Source of the DNA: Bacteroidales bacterium
GTDB lineage: Bacteria; Bacteroidota; Bacteroidia; Bacteroidales; WCHB1-69
Reading direction: 5' to 3'
Assembly (NCBI GenBank): GCA_017535665.1
Contig: JAFXTS010000003.1
Span: forward strand, 115,702-179,701
DNA length: 64,000 bases
The notes under the pieces are model-generated. The model worked only from the letters and a program-made list of their open reading frames with translations. It was not told where the DNA came from and made no database searches. Both the position numbers and the translations under genes were made by a program. Every line of letters begins with the position of its first letter. The stretch's first letter is position 1. Shown here piece by piece: positions 24,366 through 34,030 of this stretch.

Positions 24366-26873
24366 ATGAAAAAGACTTTTGTGATCTTTGCATTGTGTTG
24401 TGCTGTTATGGTGGCACATGCACAAAAAAGTACTGGACTTGCCCCGCGCAATCAGCAGCAAATGAATAGAACGGTCTCGCAAACCAATATGCGTTCTTTG
24501 CAAACGGAAGCCATTGTGGCACTTAACGGCACTGATTTCGGTCATTTTGTTCTGAACAATCCGCTAACGGTTAGCAGCTATGGTGTTACCGCCGCTGAAC
24601 ATACGAATTCTTGTGAGTACTACAACTTAAAATACTATTTCGCCACTTCCACCAGTGGCCAGTTTGGCTATATCAGTCCTACTACCGGCCTTCAAACCAT
24701 TATCGCCACAGGTAACCATTCAGGCGCCATCGCTTTCAACCCTGTTGACAACACAATGTATGGCTTGTCGCTCGGATACTCGCCTGTACTTTATACGATA
24801 GACCCTGTCTCCGGTGTTGAAACTCAAGTAATAGCAGTGACTACAGAAGATCCTCATTTCCTCTTGGCCATGACCATCACCAACGATGGGCGTTTCCTCA
24901 TGGTAGATGCCACTGCCAACGGCATCGCCGAACTCAATCCCGTCACGGGCGAGCTTACAATGCTGATTCCTGTGGACTTTACGGTAGATTATGCCCAAGA
25001 CATCGCTGTTGACCGCGAGACCAACACGGTATTTTGGGCCTCATACAATGCCGACAACTATATGGCAACACTTTACACCCTGGATTTGGAAGCCGACACG
25101 CTGAGTTTTGTCGGTTATTTTCCCACCCAAGCCTCTGCTTTCTCCCCGCTGAATTATACCGAGACAGACTTGCAACATCCTGCAGCTGTCAGCTATTTTA
25201 CCGCTACTGGCGACCCCGATTACGGACTTAGTGTCGAGCTTACCTGGATAAACCCCACCCTCACCATAGGGGGTGAAGCCCTCACCTCACTTACGTCGGT
25301 GGAACTTTATCGTGACGGTGAACTTCTCCACTCTTTCGCCAACCCCACAATCGGTGGTTCGATGACCTTCACCGACACGACCATAGCCGAAAATGGGTCT
25401 TATGTTTACACAATTTATGCAGTTAATAATGCCGGCGTGGGTGCCGATAATGCTGCCAGGATATCTGTGGGAGGAACATGCGAATATACCATTGAAATGT
25501 ATGACTATTGGGGAGATGGGTGGAACGGTGCAGCTATCGATGTGTATGCAGATACGGCTTTAATAGGAACTGCTTCCTTCTCTTCTGGTACGGATGCCAG
25601 GACCACAATTGCTCTGCCAGTGGGCGAGTGTAGCTTCGTTTGGAGATCCGGCAATTATGATGATGAGTGTTACTTCGGCATCTATGATCCTTTCGGAATC
25701 CTTATTTTCAGCTGCTTTAGGGGAGGTGCGCCAGCGGCTGGTGATTTTCTGACCCTACAGAACACCTGCTTTGCACCGCAGCCCTTCTTGAATCCGGAAG
25801 AAGTTGACATCCATTTCTCCGCAGTTCCAGTTGGGACCGACCATAGTTCACATAAGATCAGATTATCCACCTTTGGTCTCACATCCAATATTACAGCAGT
25901 GACGGCTCCTCCATTTGAAGTCTCCTCCGACAATGAAACCTTCTCCACCACTACCACAATTGCTACGACGGGGGCATTCGAACAACCCATCCTGTATGTC
26001 CGCTTTGTCCCCACCGAAGTGGGTGACTTTACGGGTACCATCACGATCTCGTCGGATAACACCAATGATACTACGGTCGCTGTTACCGGTAACTCCATCA
26101 TTTGTGACGAACATATCGGTACCATCCCCTACACGGAGGATTTTGAAGGTGGAATATTCCCTCCCGGATGTTGGACGTTAGAGTCCAATAACTCTTATAC
26201 ATGGAGGCTCTTCTATGATACTTATACTAATAGCACTTGGGCTGCATGTCCCTGGGACTGGGAGCAACAAGCACAACAAGATGAAAAACTGGTTACCAAC
26301 ACGATTGATCTCACCACCAATCTTACAAGCATTGCGCTCACTTTTGATTTTTACACAAGTTATCATTTCCTTGTCAATCCCAACCCTGCCGAACAGCACA
26401 ACCTCCTCATATATGCCAGTACCGACAATGGAAACACCTTCTCTTCCACTCCTATCTATGATATGAGAAATGACCAGGGAGCGTTTGAAGAATATACCGT
26501 CACGCACGCATCGGTTGACCTCACCCCTTTGCTTGGTGAGACCAATGTGAAGCTGATGTTCAACTACTATGGCAGATACGGTGCAGATTTGTGGATTGAC
26601 AATATTATGATCAATGAAAGTTACGTGGGCATTGAAGAAGAAACTGAGGGCAGCAAGGTTTCCATCCACCCGAACCCCGCCACCACCGTGCTGAATGTGG
26701 AGGCGGAAGGATACAGCACTGTCGAAATACTCAACCTCCTTGGTCAAAGCGTCTATAGTGCCAACGCGACCAGCAATATGCAAATCAACATCAGCGGCCT
26801 CAAAAGTGGGGTTTATTTCGTTCGTCTGCACGGCGACAACGGCACCACTACCCAGAAATTCATCAAGAGATAG
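24366..26873 (+). CDS. Large secreted multidomain protein with T9SS type A sorting domain
   Basis: The protein is 835 residues long, in this order. Residues 1-19 are a signal peptide ending AHAQ. About 75-270 look like a beta-propeller (SGAIAFNPVDNTMYGLSLG, PHFLLAMTITNDGRFLMVDA). About 280-365 form an FN3-like domain. A segment with EMYDYWGDGWNGAAIDVY follows at about 375-450. An ASPM/Hydin-like beta domain lies at about 480-580 (VRFVPTEVGDFTGTITISSD). A MAM/cleaved-adhesin-like module (YTEDFEGGIFPPGCW, residue 590 onwards) is next. The last 75 residues are a Por/T9SS sorting domain (SIHPNPATTVLNV, then SGVYFVRLHGDNGTTTQKF). It should be exported by T9SS and fixed to or released from the surface. 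No protease or glycosidase active site is visible; an adhesin or binding role is inferred. Confidence 0.88.
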   Translation: MKKTFVIFALCCAVMVAHAQKSTGLAPRNQQQMNRTVSQTNMRSLQTEAIVALNGTDFGHFVLNNPLTVSSYGVTAAEHTNSCEYYNLKYYFATSTSGQFGYISPTTGLQTIIATGNHSGAIAFNPVDNTMYGLSLGYSPVLYTIDPVSGVETQVIAVTTEDPHFLLAMTITNDGRFLMVDATANGIAELNPVTGELTMLIPVDFTVDYAQDIAVDRETNTVFWASYNADNYMATLYTLDLEADTLSFVGYFPTQASAFSPLNYTETDLQHPAAVSYFTATGDPDYGLSVELTWINPTLTIGGEALTSLTSVELYRDGELLHSFANPTIGGSMTFTDTTIAENGSYVYTIYAVNNAGVGADNAARISVGGTCEYTIEMYDYWGDGWNGAAIDVYADTALIGTASFSSGTDARTTIALPVGECSFVWRSGNYDDECYFGIYDPFGILIFSCFRGGAPAAGDFLTLQNTCFAPQPFLNPEEVDIHFSAVPVGTDHSSHKIRLSTFGLTSNITAVTAPPFEVSSDNETFSTTTTIATTGAFEQPILYVRFVPTEVGDFTGTITISSDNTNDTTVAVTGNSIICDEHIGTIPYTEDFEGGIFPPGCWTLESNNSYTWRLFYDTYTNSTWAACPWDWEQQAQQDEKLVTNTIDLTTNLTSIALTFDFYTSYHFLVNPNPAEQHNLLIYASTDNGNTFSSTPIYDMRNDQGAFEEYTVTHASVDLTPLLGETNVKLMFNYYGRYGADLWIDNIMINESYVGIEEETEGSKVSIHPNPATTVLNVEAEGYSTVEILNLLGQSVYSANATSNMQINISGLKSGVYFVRLHGDNGTTTQKFIKR

Positions 26874-27109
26874 TCTGTTCTGCCATAGTAAATTTTGTAA
26901 GAGGTGCGAAATCATCTTAAAAGCAGAAATAGCAAATTTTCGTACAGAAAATGATATAAAGTATATTTAACTGTTCGGAATTTGACAGGTTGAGATTTTT
27001 TTTCAAATTTTTATAAATCTCTCATCCCCTTAATAATCACCACTTTATCATTATCACAAAAAAATGTGAAAAAAATTAATGCACTGACTGTCAGAATAAA
27101 AAAAAGTTG

Positions 27110-27117
27110 TAATTTTG
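27110..27117 (+). promoter_or_regulatory. Promoter of the str operon
   Basis: TAATTTTG matches TAnnTTTG, about 60 bases before the rpsL start. The rest of the 304-base gap (26874-27177) is AT-rich and I see no gene or strong hairpin in it. Confidence 0.65.
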
Positions 27118-27177
27118 CAGCCTCAAATTTTGGACGTTTATAAACAACAAAAAATCAAGTATTAATCAAATTCAAGT

Positions 27178-27558
27178 ATGCCGACAATTCAGCAATTAGT
27201 AAGAAAGGGAAGAAAAAAGATCACTTCCCAGAGCAAGTCAAAGGCTTTGGACGCATGTCCGCAGAAGCGCGGTGTTTGCCTCAGAGTTTACACCACGACG
27301 CCTAAAAAACCTAACTCAGCTATGCGTAAGGTAGCGAGAGTTCGTTTACAGAACCAGAAAGAGGTGAACGCCTACATTCCGGGCGAGGGCCACAACCTTC
27401 AGGAACACTCCATCGTGCTCGTGCGCGGCGGCCGTGTGAAGGACCTCCCGGGTGTGAGATATCACATCGTGCGCGGTGCTTTGGACTCCGCCGGCGTGGA
27501 AGGCCGTCTCCAAGGTCGTTCTAAATATGGCGCCAAGCGTCCGAAGAAAAAAGCTTAG
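27178..27558 (+). CDS. rpsL: 30S ribosomal protein S12
   Basis: The 126-residue S12 is a decoding-centre protein of the small subunit. The conserved loops are intact: [19 protein letters not shown], where the streptomycin-resistance lysine lies, and [21 protein letters not shown]. It opens [12 protein letters not shown] and ends [11 protein letters not shown], both normal. It is first gene of the str block with its own promoter; unusually, rpoB/rpoC do not precede it. Confidence 0.98.
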   Translation: MPTIQQLVRKGRKKITSQSKSKALDACPQKRGVCLRVYTTTPKKPNSAMRKVARVRLQNQKEVNAYIPGEGHNLQEHSIVLVRGGRVKDLPGVRYHIVRGALDSAGVEGRLQGRSKYGAKRPKKKA

Positions 27559-27653
27559 TACTGAATATATAAAATAGTACGAGTAAATTGGGCACCAAAA
27601 TGGGTGTGCCGAGAGTAAGTAAATTTTTAATCATTTATTGAAGCTACAAGACT

Positions 27654-28121
27654 ATGAGAAAAGCAAAACCAAAAGCCAGAATAATCCTTCCGGATCCTAA
27701 ATTCAACGATGTGATGGTGACCAAGTTCGCCAACAACATCATGTTGAAAGGCAAAAAACAGACCGCTTTCCAGATTTTCTACGATGCTATCGACATCGTT
27801 GAGGAGAAAACCAAAGAAAACGGTATCGAGGTTTGGAAACAAGCCCTCGCCAATGTAACTCCTTCTTTGGAGGTCAAAAGTAAGAGAATCGGTGGTGCCA
27901 CCTTCCAGATTCCTACTGAACTCCGTCCGGCTCGTAAACAATCCGTCGGCATGAAGAATCTGATCAACTTCGCCCGTAAACGTCACGAGAAATCTATGGC
28001 GGCTAAGTTGGCAGCAGAAATTATCGCAGCTAAGAACGAAGAAGGACAAGCATTCAAACGTAAAGAGGATACCCACAGAATGGCTGAAGCCAACAAGGCA
28101 TTCTCACACTTCAGATTTTAA
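27654..28121 (+). CDS. rpsG: 30S ribosomal protein S7
   Basis: The 155-residue S7 is a primary 16S rRNA binder that organises the 30S head. It begins [20 protein letters not shown] and has the conserved [22 protein letters not shown] and [16 protein letters not shown] segments. The 95-base rpsL-rpsG gap contains two small stem-loops (27558-27562 with 27576-27580, and GGCAC/GTGCC at 27591-27610). S7 represses its operon in E. coli through this intergenic region, but whether these stems do so here is unknown. Confidence 0.98.
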   Translation: MRKAKPKARIILPDPKFNDVMVTKFANNIMLKGKKQTAFQIFYDAIDIVEEKTKENGIEVWKQALANVTPSLEVKSKRIGGATFQIPTELRPARKQSVGMKNLINFARKRHEKSMAAKLAAEIIAAKNEEGQAFKRKEDTHRMAEANKAFSHFRF

Positions 28122-28174
28122 TCTTTGTTGATACCCCCACCCACACCTTATTCAAGGTAAAAAAAGGATCTTTT

Positions 28175-30274
28175 ATGTCGGAAAACTTATCGAATATTCG
28201 AAACATCGGTATTATGGCGCACATCGACGCCGGTAAGACCACTACGACTGAACGTATCCTTTTCTATACGGGTAAAAGCTACAAAATCGGCGAAGTCGAT
28301 GAGGGAACGGCGACGATGGACTGGATGGTTCAAGAGCAAGAGCGAGGAATCACCATTACCAGCGCCGCCACTACCGTTTTATGGAAACACCTCAACGAGG
28401 AGTATAAAATCAATATCATCGACACCCCCGGCCACGTGGACTTTACGGTGGAAGTGGAACGCTCCCTCCGCATTCTCGACGGGGCCGTCGCCATTTTCTG
28501 CGCCGTAGGTGGCGTGCAGCCGCAGTCGGAAACGGTGTGGCGCCAGGCCAACAAGTACCACGTGCCCCGCATCTGCTACATCAACAAGATGGACCGCTCC
28601 GGCGCCAACTTCTACTCCGCCGTCAGCCAGATCAAGGAGAAACTCGACGGCAACCCCGTCATCCTCGCCATCCCCATCGGGGCCGAGGACGAGTTCTCCG
28701 GCATCATCGACCTGCTCGAGATGAAGGCTTATGTGTGGAGCGACGAGGACCAGGGCGTGACCTACGAGGCTTACGATATCCCTGAGGATATGATGGAGGA
28801 GGCCGCCGAGTACCGCGACAAGATGCTCGACAAACTCTCTGAGTTCGACGACGACCTCGCCATGAAGTACCTCGACGACGCCGACAGCATCACCGCCGAA
28901 GAGCTGATTCCGATCATTCGCAAAGCCACCATCGACCGTAAGATCCAACCCGTGCTCTGCGGCTCGTCGTTCAAGAACAAGGGCGTGCAGAAACTGATCG
29001 ACGCAGTGGTGGAATATCTGCCCTCACCGGCCGACATTCCCGCCATCACGGGCATTAACCCCAAAACCGAAAAGGAGGAGACCCGCGAGTGCGACCCCAA
29101 AGCGCCGTTCTCAGCCCTCGCCTTCAAAATCGCCACCGACCCGTATGTCGGCAAACTCACCTTCATCAAAGTATATTCCGGCACCCTCCAGGCCGGCGCA
29201 ACCGTCTGGAACGTGGCCACCGGCAAACGCGAGCGCGTCGCCAAGATCCTACTCATGCACTCCAACAAACAACAGCAGTTGGAGAGCGTGGAGGCCGGCA
29301 ATATCGTCGCCCTCGTGGGCATGAAGGAGATTCATACCGGCGACAGCCTCACCGACGAAAGACATCCTATCTCCTTGGAAAACATCGAGTTCCCCGAACC
29401 CGTCATCACGGTGGCCGTGGAGCCCAAGACCAAGGATGATGAGGACAAGCTGATGAATGCCCTGGCCCGCCTCGCCGAGGAGGACCCGACCTTCACCGTG
29501 CGCGTGGATGAGAACTCTGGACAGACGGTCATCAGCGGTATGGGCGAGCTGCACCTCGAAATCCTGCTCGACCGCCTCAAACGCGAGTTCAACGTGGAAT
29601 GCAACCACGGCAAGCCCCGCGTGGCCTACAAGGAGGAGATCCTCCAGAGTGTGCGCCACCGCACCGTCTATAAAAAACAGACCGGCGGCAAGGGCTCCTA
29701 CGCCGACATCGACTTCCAGCTTGAACCGCTGCCGATGGATCAGCATGGACTGGTGTTCGAGAACAAGTCGTTGGCAAGCGCCATCGCCCGGGAGTTTATC
29801 CCCGGCATCGAAAAGGGCTTCAAGCAAGCTATGACCAACGGCGTGATGGCGGGCTTCCCGCTTGAAAACCTGAAGGTTACGGTGCTGGACGGAAGCTTCC
29901 ATAGCGTGGATTCCGATGTGATGGCCTTTGAAATTTGTGCCAAGATCGGCTTCCGCGACGCATGTCGTGAGGTGCCCTCCATCATTCTGGAACCCATCAT
30001 GAAGATCGAAGTGGTTACTCCCGACGAGTATATCGGCAATGTGACCGGCGACCTCAACCGCCGCCGTGCCATCGTGGAGCAGATTGATGCCCAGATCGGA
30101 ATGCAGATCATCAAGGCTCAGGTGCCGCTCGCCGAGATGTTCGGCTACGTCACCACCCTGCGCTCCATCACCTCCGGCCGCGCCAACTACAGTATGGAAT
30201 TCTTCAAATATGAACCCGTCCCGCAGGATATTCAAGATCATATCATGAATGTGGGACGTTTTGCATTATTATAG
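28175..30274 (+). CDS. fusA: Elongation factor G
   Basis: The 699-residue translocase GTPase contains G1 [15 protein letters not shown], switch [14 protein letters not shown]3 DTPGHVDFT and G4 NKMDRSGA in the G domain (1-285), then domains II-V with the family's [14 protein letters not shown] and a C-terminal [12 protein letters not shown]. Length is normal for EF-G. It is the third gene of the str block. Codon use is strongly GC-rich at third positions (runs of C-ending codons), as in highly expressed genes. Confidence 0.97.
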   Translation: MSENLSNIRNIGIMAHIDAGKTTTTERILFYTGKSYKIGEVDEGTATMDWMVQEQERGITITSAATTVLWKHLNEEYKINIIDTPGHVDFTVEVERSLRILDGAVAIFCAVGGVQPQSETVWRQANKYHVPRICYINKMDRSGANFYSAVSQIKEKLDGNPVILAIPIGAEDEFSGIIDLLEMKAYVWSDEDQGVTYEAYDIPEDMMEEAAEYRDKMLDKLSEFDDDLAMKYLDDADSITAEELIPIIRKATIDRKIQPVLCGSSFKNKGVQKLIDAVVEYLPSPADIPAITGINPKTEKEETRECDPKAPFSALAFKIATDPYVGKLTFIKVYSGTLQAGATVWNVATGKRERVAKILLMHSNKQQQLESVEAGNIVALVGMKEIHTGDSLTDERHPISLENIEFPEPVITVAVEPKTKDDEDKLMNALARLAEEDPTFTVRVDENSGQTVISGMGELHLEILLDRLKREFNVECNHGKPRVAYKEEILQSVRHRTVYKKQTGGKGSYADIDFQLEPLPMDQHGLVFENKSLASAIAREFIPGIEKGFKQAMTNGVMAGFPLENLKVTVLDGSFHSVDSDVMAFEICAKIGFRDACREVPSIILEPIMKIEVVTPDEYIGNVTGDLNRRRAIVEQIDAQIGMQIIKAQVPLAEMFGYVTTLRSITSGRANYSMEFFKYEPVPQDIQDHIMNVGRFALL

Positions 30275-30322
30275 AAATTATTGAAAATCAAATATTTGTA
30301 AAATAACAAACAATCAACAAAA

Positions 30323-30637
30323 ATGGCAGAAAAAATTAGAATCAAACTGAAATCTTTCGACCACAATCTGGTTGACAAATCAGCTGAAAAAATCGTCCAC
30401 ACCATCAAGGCTGACAAGGACGACAAAGTGGTGCTCGTTGGTCCCATCCCGCTTCCGACCCACAAGAAAATCTTTACCGTGAACCGCTCCACCTTCGTGA
30501 ACAAGAAATCACGCGAGCAGTTCGAGCTCTCCACCTACAAGAGACTCCTCGACATCTATGGTCCCACCAGCAAGACCATCGACGCTCTCATGCGTCTCGA
30601 GCTCCCCAGCGGTGTGGAAGTTGAGATCAAAGCGTAA
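30323..30637 (+). CDS. rpsJ: 30S ribosomal protein S10 (also NusE)
   Basis: This 104-residue S10 begins [20 protein letters not shown] and contains [20 protein letters not shown], with the usual [17 protein letters not shown]-terminal region. It acts in the 30S head and, as NusE, in transcription antitermination with NusB. It is the last gene of this operon: a strong terminator follows 24 bases later and then recO. In most Bacteroidetes rpsJ is followed by rplC and the rest of the S10 operon. Confidence 0.98.
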   Translation: MAEKIRIKLKSFDHNLVDKSAEKIVHTIKADKDDKVVLVGPIPLPTHKKIFTVNRSTFVNKKSREQFELSTYKRLLDIYGPTSKTIDALMRLELPSGVEVEIKA

Positions 30638-30661
30638 TCTTTATCATTTTCATAATGCGTT

Positions 30662-30698
30662 GGCCTGGCTGCCTTTCGAGGCGGCAGGCCTTTCTTTT
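30662..30698 (+). terminator. Terminator after rpsJ
   Basis: GGCCT and AGGCC close an outer stem and GCTGCC/GGCGGC an inner one (one T-G pair, one bulged G), loop TTTCGA, followed by TTTCTTTT. It ends the str block before recO. Confidence 0.8.
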
Positions 30699-30744
30699 AT
30701 CTGTCGGGAAGGGTAGCCCGACCCCCATTTTCATCGAAAACCCT

Positions 30745-31461
30745 ATGCAAATCAAGACCCGCGGCATCGTTCTGCATAAGACTAAATACTCCGAGAACAG
30801 CGTGATTGTCAACATCTTCACGCGGGAGGCGGGCGTGCAGTCGTTCATCGTGAAAGGCGCTTACTCGAAAGCACGGCGCGGCACGATGGCCCTGCTGGAG
30901 AACCTCTCGATGGTAGAGGTGGTTTTCGACGACAAAGGACAAAACATCAAGTATTTTCGGGAAATCACCCTCCGATATACCTACCAGCTGATTCCGTTTG
31001 ATTTTGTGCGGCGTACGCTTTTTATCTTTTATAATGAATTGATTTATAAAATATTAAGAGAGTATCGTGCAGATGCTTCGCTGTACGATTTTGTGGAAAA
31101 GGCTTTGCAGGAATTGGATGATGAGACGGCGCAGCTCACCGACATACACCTGCGTTTCATGGTGCGGCTTGCCCACGAGATGGGCATCTTTCCCGCCACC
31201 AATTATTCCGACTACAACGCCATTTTTTCCATCGACGAGTCGTGCTTCGTGCATGAGTATTTCGAGTATCCGAACTTCCTGAGCCGCGAGGCCTCTGCCT
31301 ATCTGTGGCAGCTGATGAATGAGAAAGATGTTTCGGTTATGCCGCTCAAGATTGTTCGTAATGAGCTGATGTATGGGTTGTTACGATATTTTGAGGAACA
31401 TAACAGTCAGATTGGTAAAATCGAGTCGGTGGAGATTTTGTCGCAGCTGCTGAGCGAATAG
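30745..31461 (+). CDS. recO: DNA repair protein RecO
   Basis: A 238-residue RecO that loads RecA with RecR in the RecFOR pathway. The N-terminal OB fold (MQIKTRGIVLHKTKYSENSVIVNIF) is followed by KGAYSKARRGTMALLENLSM and a helical C-terminal domain. The start at 30745 gives the standard RecO opening; the frame extends back to 30655 into the terminator hairpin, so the longer version is rejected. Bacteroidetes RecO often lacks the zinc cysteines, as here. Confidence 0.92.
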   Translation: MQIKTRGIVLHKTKYSENSVIVNIFTREAGVQSFIVKGAYSKARRGTMALLENLSMVEVVFDDKGQNIKYFREITLRYTYQLIPFDFVRRTLFIFYNELIYKILREYRADASLYDFVEKALQELDDETAQLTDIHLRFMVRLAHEMGIFPATNYSDYNAIFSIDESCFVHEYFEYPNFLSREASAYLWQLMNEKDVSVMPLKIVRNELMYGLLRYFEEHNSQIGKIESVEILSQLLSE

Positions 31462-31486
31462 CTGGCATTCTAATGGTTCTTGGCAG

Positions 31487-31955
31487 CCTTCCCGTTTTTC
31501 CGCGGCATACCCATCGTCAGGTTCTATTGTTCTGTCAGTGTGCCGCGGGATGTGCGCGGCGGCATCGTTCCCCAGACTGCGTCCGCTAATCGCGGACTAG
31601 TCTGGGGTTATTGAGATTGTGTGCCGCTGGCACACAATGGCCGCACAGCGGCACCACCCAAGGACGCATGCAGTGCGTATCTACTGACAACGCTACGTTG
31701 CGATACATCGGCAGATTATTGATAAATATTGCAGGTTCAACTCACCGCCGCCTTGCAAATGGAGGCGTGAAGAAATCGGTGCGAACGAGCGTGAAGAACG
31801 GCGAATTGTCCGAAGATGAGCGTAATGAAATGAAGCTCATCAAGTTTTTCGCCGTTTAGCGAGAGAGTGCCGATTTTAGCCGGAATTTGCACAGCGGCAA
31901 AGCGCATTTCTTTTGGTTCATTTTCTTTTTGCAATCGAAAAGAAAATGAACAAAC
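31487..31955. repeat. Dispersed hairpin repeat, copy 3 (modules A-B-C, diverged)
   Basis: Module A starts at 31487 with CCGCGGCA (31500-31507)/TGCCGCGG (31541-31548) and the CCCCAGACT hairpin (31570-31607). The third hairpin keeps its place but has a different sequence: TTGTGTGCC/GGCACACAA at 31617-31637. About 100 bases of extra hairpin-rich DNA follow. Module B (31746-31914) keeps the nested stems; its innermost pair GATGAGC (31815-31821)/GCTCATC (31835-31841) differs in sequence from copy 1 but pairs perfectly. Module C (31917-31952) has CTTTT/AAAAG where the other copies have CTTTG/CAAAG. No convincing gene lies in 31462-32072. Confidence 0.85.
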
Positions 31956-32049
31956 AATCGGGGCGAGGGGAGAATCAACCCAAAATGTAAAGTGGTGTTT
32001 CTTGATTTTTTTTTCTTAATGAAGAATGTAAATTTTCGGAGAAAATTAT

Positions 32050-32057
32050 TACTTTTG
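32050..32057 (+). promoter_or_regulatory. -7 promoter box for dut-mpl
   Basis: TACTTTTG matches TAnnTTTG and lies 15 bases before the dut ATG at 32073. This rules out the in-frame ATG at 31992 as the start. Confidence 0.65.
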
Positions 32058-32072
32058 CAAAAAAAAAACGAT

Positions 32073-32507
32073 ATGAAGTGTAGAATTGTCAATCGTTCTG
32101 GAAATGCGCTGCCGTCGTACTCCACCGCTTTGTCGGCGGGGATGGACTTGCGCGCTGACCTTACTGAACCCATCACGTTGAATTCATTGGAAAGAGCCAT
32201 GGTTCCCACTGGCATTTTCATTGAGCTGCCGGCCGGTTTCGAGGCGCAGGTGCGTCCCCGTAGCGGTCTGGCCATCAAGAGCGGCATCACTGTCATCAAC
32301 TCGCCCGGCACCATCGATGCCGACTATCGTGGCGAGGTGAAGGTGGGGCTGGTCAACCTGTCGAAAGAACCGTTCACCATCCAGCCCGGCGATCGCATCG
32401 CCCAGATGGTGGTGGCGCGCCACGAGGTAGTGGAGTGGGAAGAGGTTGCGGAACTATCTGACACTGAGCGTGGTGCGGGCGGCTTCGGCAGTTCCGGCAT
32501 CCATTAA
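32073..32507 (+). CDS. dut: Deoxyuridine 5'-triphosphate nucleotidohydrolase (dUTPase)
   Basis: The 144-residue trimeric dUTPase hydrolyses dUTP to dUMP, which limits uracil in DNA and feeds dTMP synthesis. All five motifs are visible: AGMDLRADL (I), [11 protein letters not shown] (II), [20 protein letters not shown] (III, catalytic Asp), [11 protein letters not shown] (IV) and the C-terminal [12 protein letters not shown] (V). The start is set by the promoter position. mpl follows 34 bases later in the same direction. Confidence 0.96.
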   Translation: MKCRIVNRSGNALPSYSTALSAGMDLRADLTEPITLNSLERAMVPTGIFIELPAGFEAQVRPRSGLAIKSGITVINSPGTIDADYRGEVKVGLVNLSKEPFTIQPGDRIAQMVVARHEVVEWEEVAELSDTERGAGGFGSSGIH

Positions 32508-32541
32508 TTTTTTTATTTTATCATTGCTAAAAAATCCGATC

Positions 32542-33888
32542 ATGAAAATACATTTTATTGCCATCGGCGGTAGCGCCATGCACAATCTGGCCATCGCCCT
32601 TCACCAGAAAGGTTACACCATTACCGGTTCCGACGACGAGATTTTCAATCCCGCCAAAGGCCGTTTGGAGAAATATGGACTCCTTCCCGACACCATCGGC
32701 TGGAATCCCGACAAGATTACGCCCGACCTCGATGCGGTCATCTTGGGGATGCACGCCCGCTTGGATAATCCCGAATTGATTCGTGCCAACGAGCTGGGTA
32801 TCAAGGTGTATTCCTATCCCGAATTTCTGTACGAGCAGAGCAAGGACAAGCTCCGTATTGTGGTGGGTGGCAGTCATGGCAAGACCACCATTACGGCAAT
32901 GATTTTGCATGTGCTGCAGTATCATCATGTGGATTGCGACTACATGGTGGGCGCGCAGTTGGCCGGTTTCGAGGTGATGGTGAAGTTGTCGCACGAGGCG
33001 AAGATTATGGTGATGGAGGGCGATGAGTACCTCACCTCGCCGATCGACCGCCGTTCCAAGTTCCACCTGTACAAGCCTAACGTGGGCATTATCAGCGGTA
33101 TAGCGTGGGACCATATCAATGTTTTCCCGACCTTCCCCGAGTATGTGGACACGTTCCGCACCTTTGCCAAGATGATAGACCATACGTTTATCTATTGTAA
33201 TGATGATGAGAATGTTAGAATACTGGGTGAAGAGATTGAAGGCGTAAAAAAAGAACCTTATACAGTACATCCGTACGTGATTCGCGATGGGGTGACCTAT
33301 TTGCAGACCGCTGGCGGTGAGGTGCCGATGCTGATTTTCGGCAAGCACAACATGGCGAACCTCAATGCGGCGCGGTTGGCATGCCGTGAGGTGGGGGTGA
33401 GCGACGAGCAGTTTTACGAGGCCATCCGTACCTTCAAGGGGGCCTCGAAGCGGTTGGAGCTGGTGAAGCGCAATGACAGGGGAGTGGTTTACAAAGACTT
33501 CGCCCATTCTCCGTCCAAGTTGAAGGCCACGATAGGTGCGGTGAGGGAGCAGTATCCCGACCGCCGTTTGGTGGCCTGTATGGAGCTGCACACCTTCAGC
33601 AGTCTGTCGCAGGCGTTCTTGGCGCAGTATCAGCACGTGATGGATGCGGCCGATGTGCCAGTCATCTTTTTCGACCCGAAGGCTGTGGAGCACAAGAAGT
33701 TGCCGCCTATTACTAAAGAGATGGTTTACGAAGCTTTCGGACGCACCGACCTCGAAGTTTTCACCGATACTGAGGCGTTGCACACCTTTTTGTTGGCGCA
33801 CCGCGAGGCGGGCACTGCCTACCTGCTGATGAGCTCCGGCAACTTCGGCGGTCTGAGCTTCGAGGAGCTGGCCGACGAACTGCTGTAG
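32542..33888 (+). CDS. mpl: UDP-N-acetylmuramate:L-Ala-gamma-D-Glu-meso-DAP ligase (murein tripeptide recycling)
   Basis: A 448-residue Mur-ligase family enzyme that joins recycled tripeptide to UDP-MurNAc. The N-terminal Rossmann domain starts KIHFIAIGGSAMHNLAIAL; the ATP loop is GGSHGKTTITAM, followed by MEGDEYLTSPIDRRSKF, typical of Mpl, and AWDHINVFPTF. The C-terminal domain has KDFAHSPSKLKATI. ATG 32542 gives this canonical opening; the frame continues upstream into dut only by chance. It should act in the cytoplasm in peptidoglycan recycling and supports a DAP-type wall. Confidence 0.92.
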   Translation: MKIHFIAIGGSAMHNLAIALHQKGYTITGSDDEIFNPAKGRLEKYGLLPDTIGWNPDKITPDLDAVILGMHARLDNPELIRANELGIKVYSYPEFLYEQSKDKLRIVVGGSHGKTTITAMILHVLQYHHVDCDYMVGAQLAGFEVMVKLSHEAKIMVMEGDEYLTSPIDRRSKFHLYKPNVGIISGIAWDHINVFPTFPEYVDTFRTFAKMIDHTFIYCNDDENVRILGEEIEGVKKEPYTVHPYVIRDGVTYLQTAGGEVPMLIFGKHNMANLNAARLACREVGVSDEQFYEAIRTFKGASKRLELVKRNDRGVVYKDFAHSPSKLKATIGAVREQYPDRRLVACMELHTFSSLSQAFLAQYQHVMDAADVPVIFFDPKAVEHKKLPPITKEMVYEAFGRTDLEVFTDTEALHTFLLAHREAGTAYLLMSSGNFGGLSFEELADELL

Positions 33889-33967
33889 GGGTAGGAGGCA
33901 TTCTACTGACGAAATTTAGGTTTCCCCGTCATTTTTGTCAGTACAAACATTTTATTTCGTTCCCAAC

Positions 33968-34005
33968 AAGAATCCCCCACATCCTTGCAGATATGGGGGA
34001 TTCTT
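33968..34005. terminator. Bidirectional terminator between mpl and the S46 peptidase cluster
   Basis: A perfect 12-bp stem, AAGAATCCCCCA/TGGGGGATTCTT, with a 14-base loop lies between two converging genes. The flanking T-tracts are short (TTCTTCG, and TTCTTGTT on the other strand), so efficiency is uncertain. Confidence 0.65.
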
Positions 34006-34030
34006 CGTATTGTGAGGATAGTCGAAGTGA

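Noticed and set aside
30655..30744. Longer start for recO
   Set aside because: The extra codons translate the rpsJ terminator hairpin; ATG 30745 gives the standard RecO opening.
32527..33801. 424-codon minus-strand frame over mpl
   Set aside because: Antisense to a well-supported Mur ligase; its residue bias (many His/Arg/Gln) is typical of shadow frames in GC-rich genes.
33968..34005. Regulatory operator between mpl and the S46 gene
   Set aside because: It lies between converging gene ends, where a terminator is the simpler reading.
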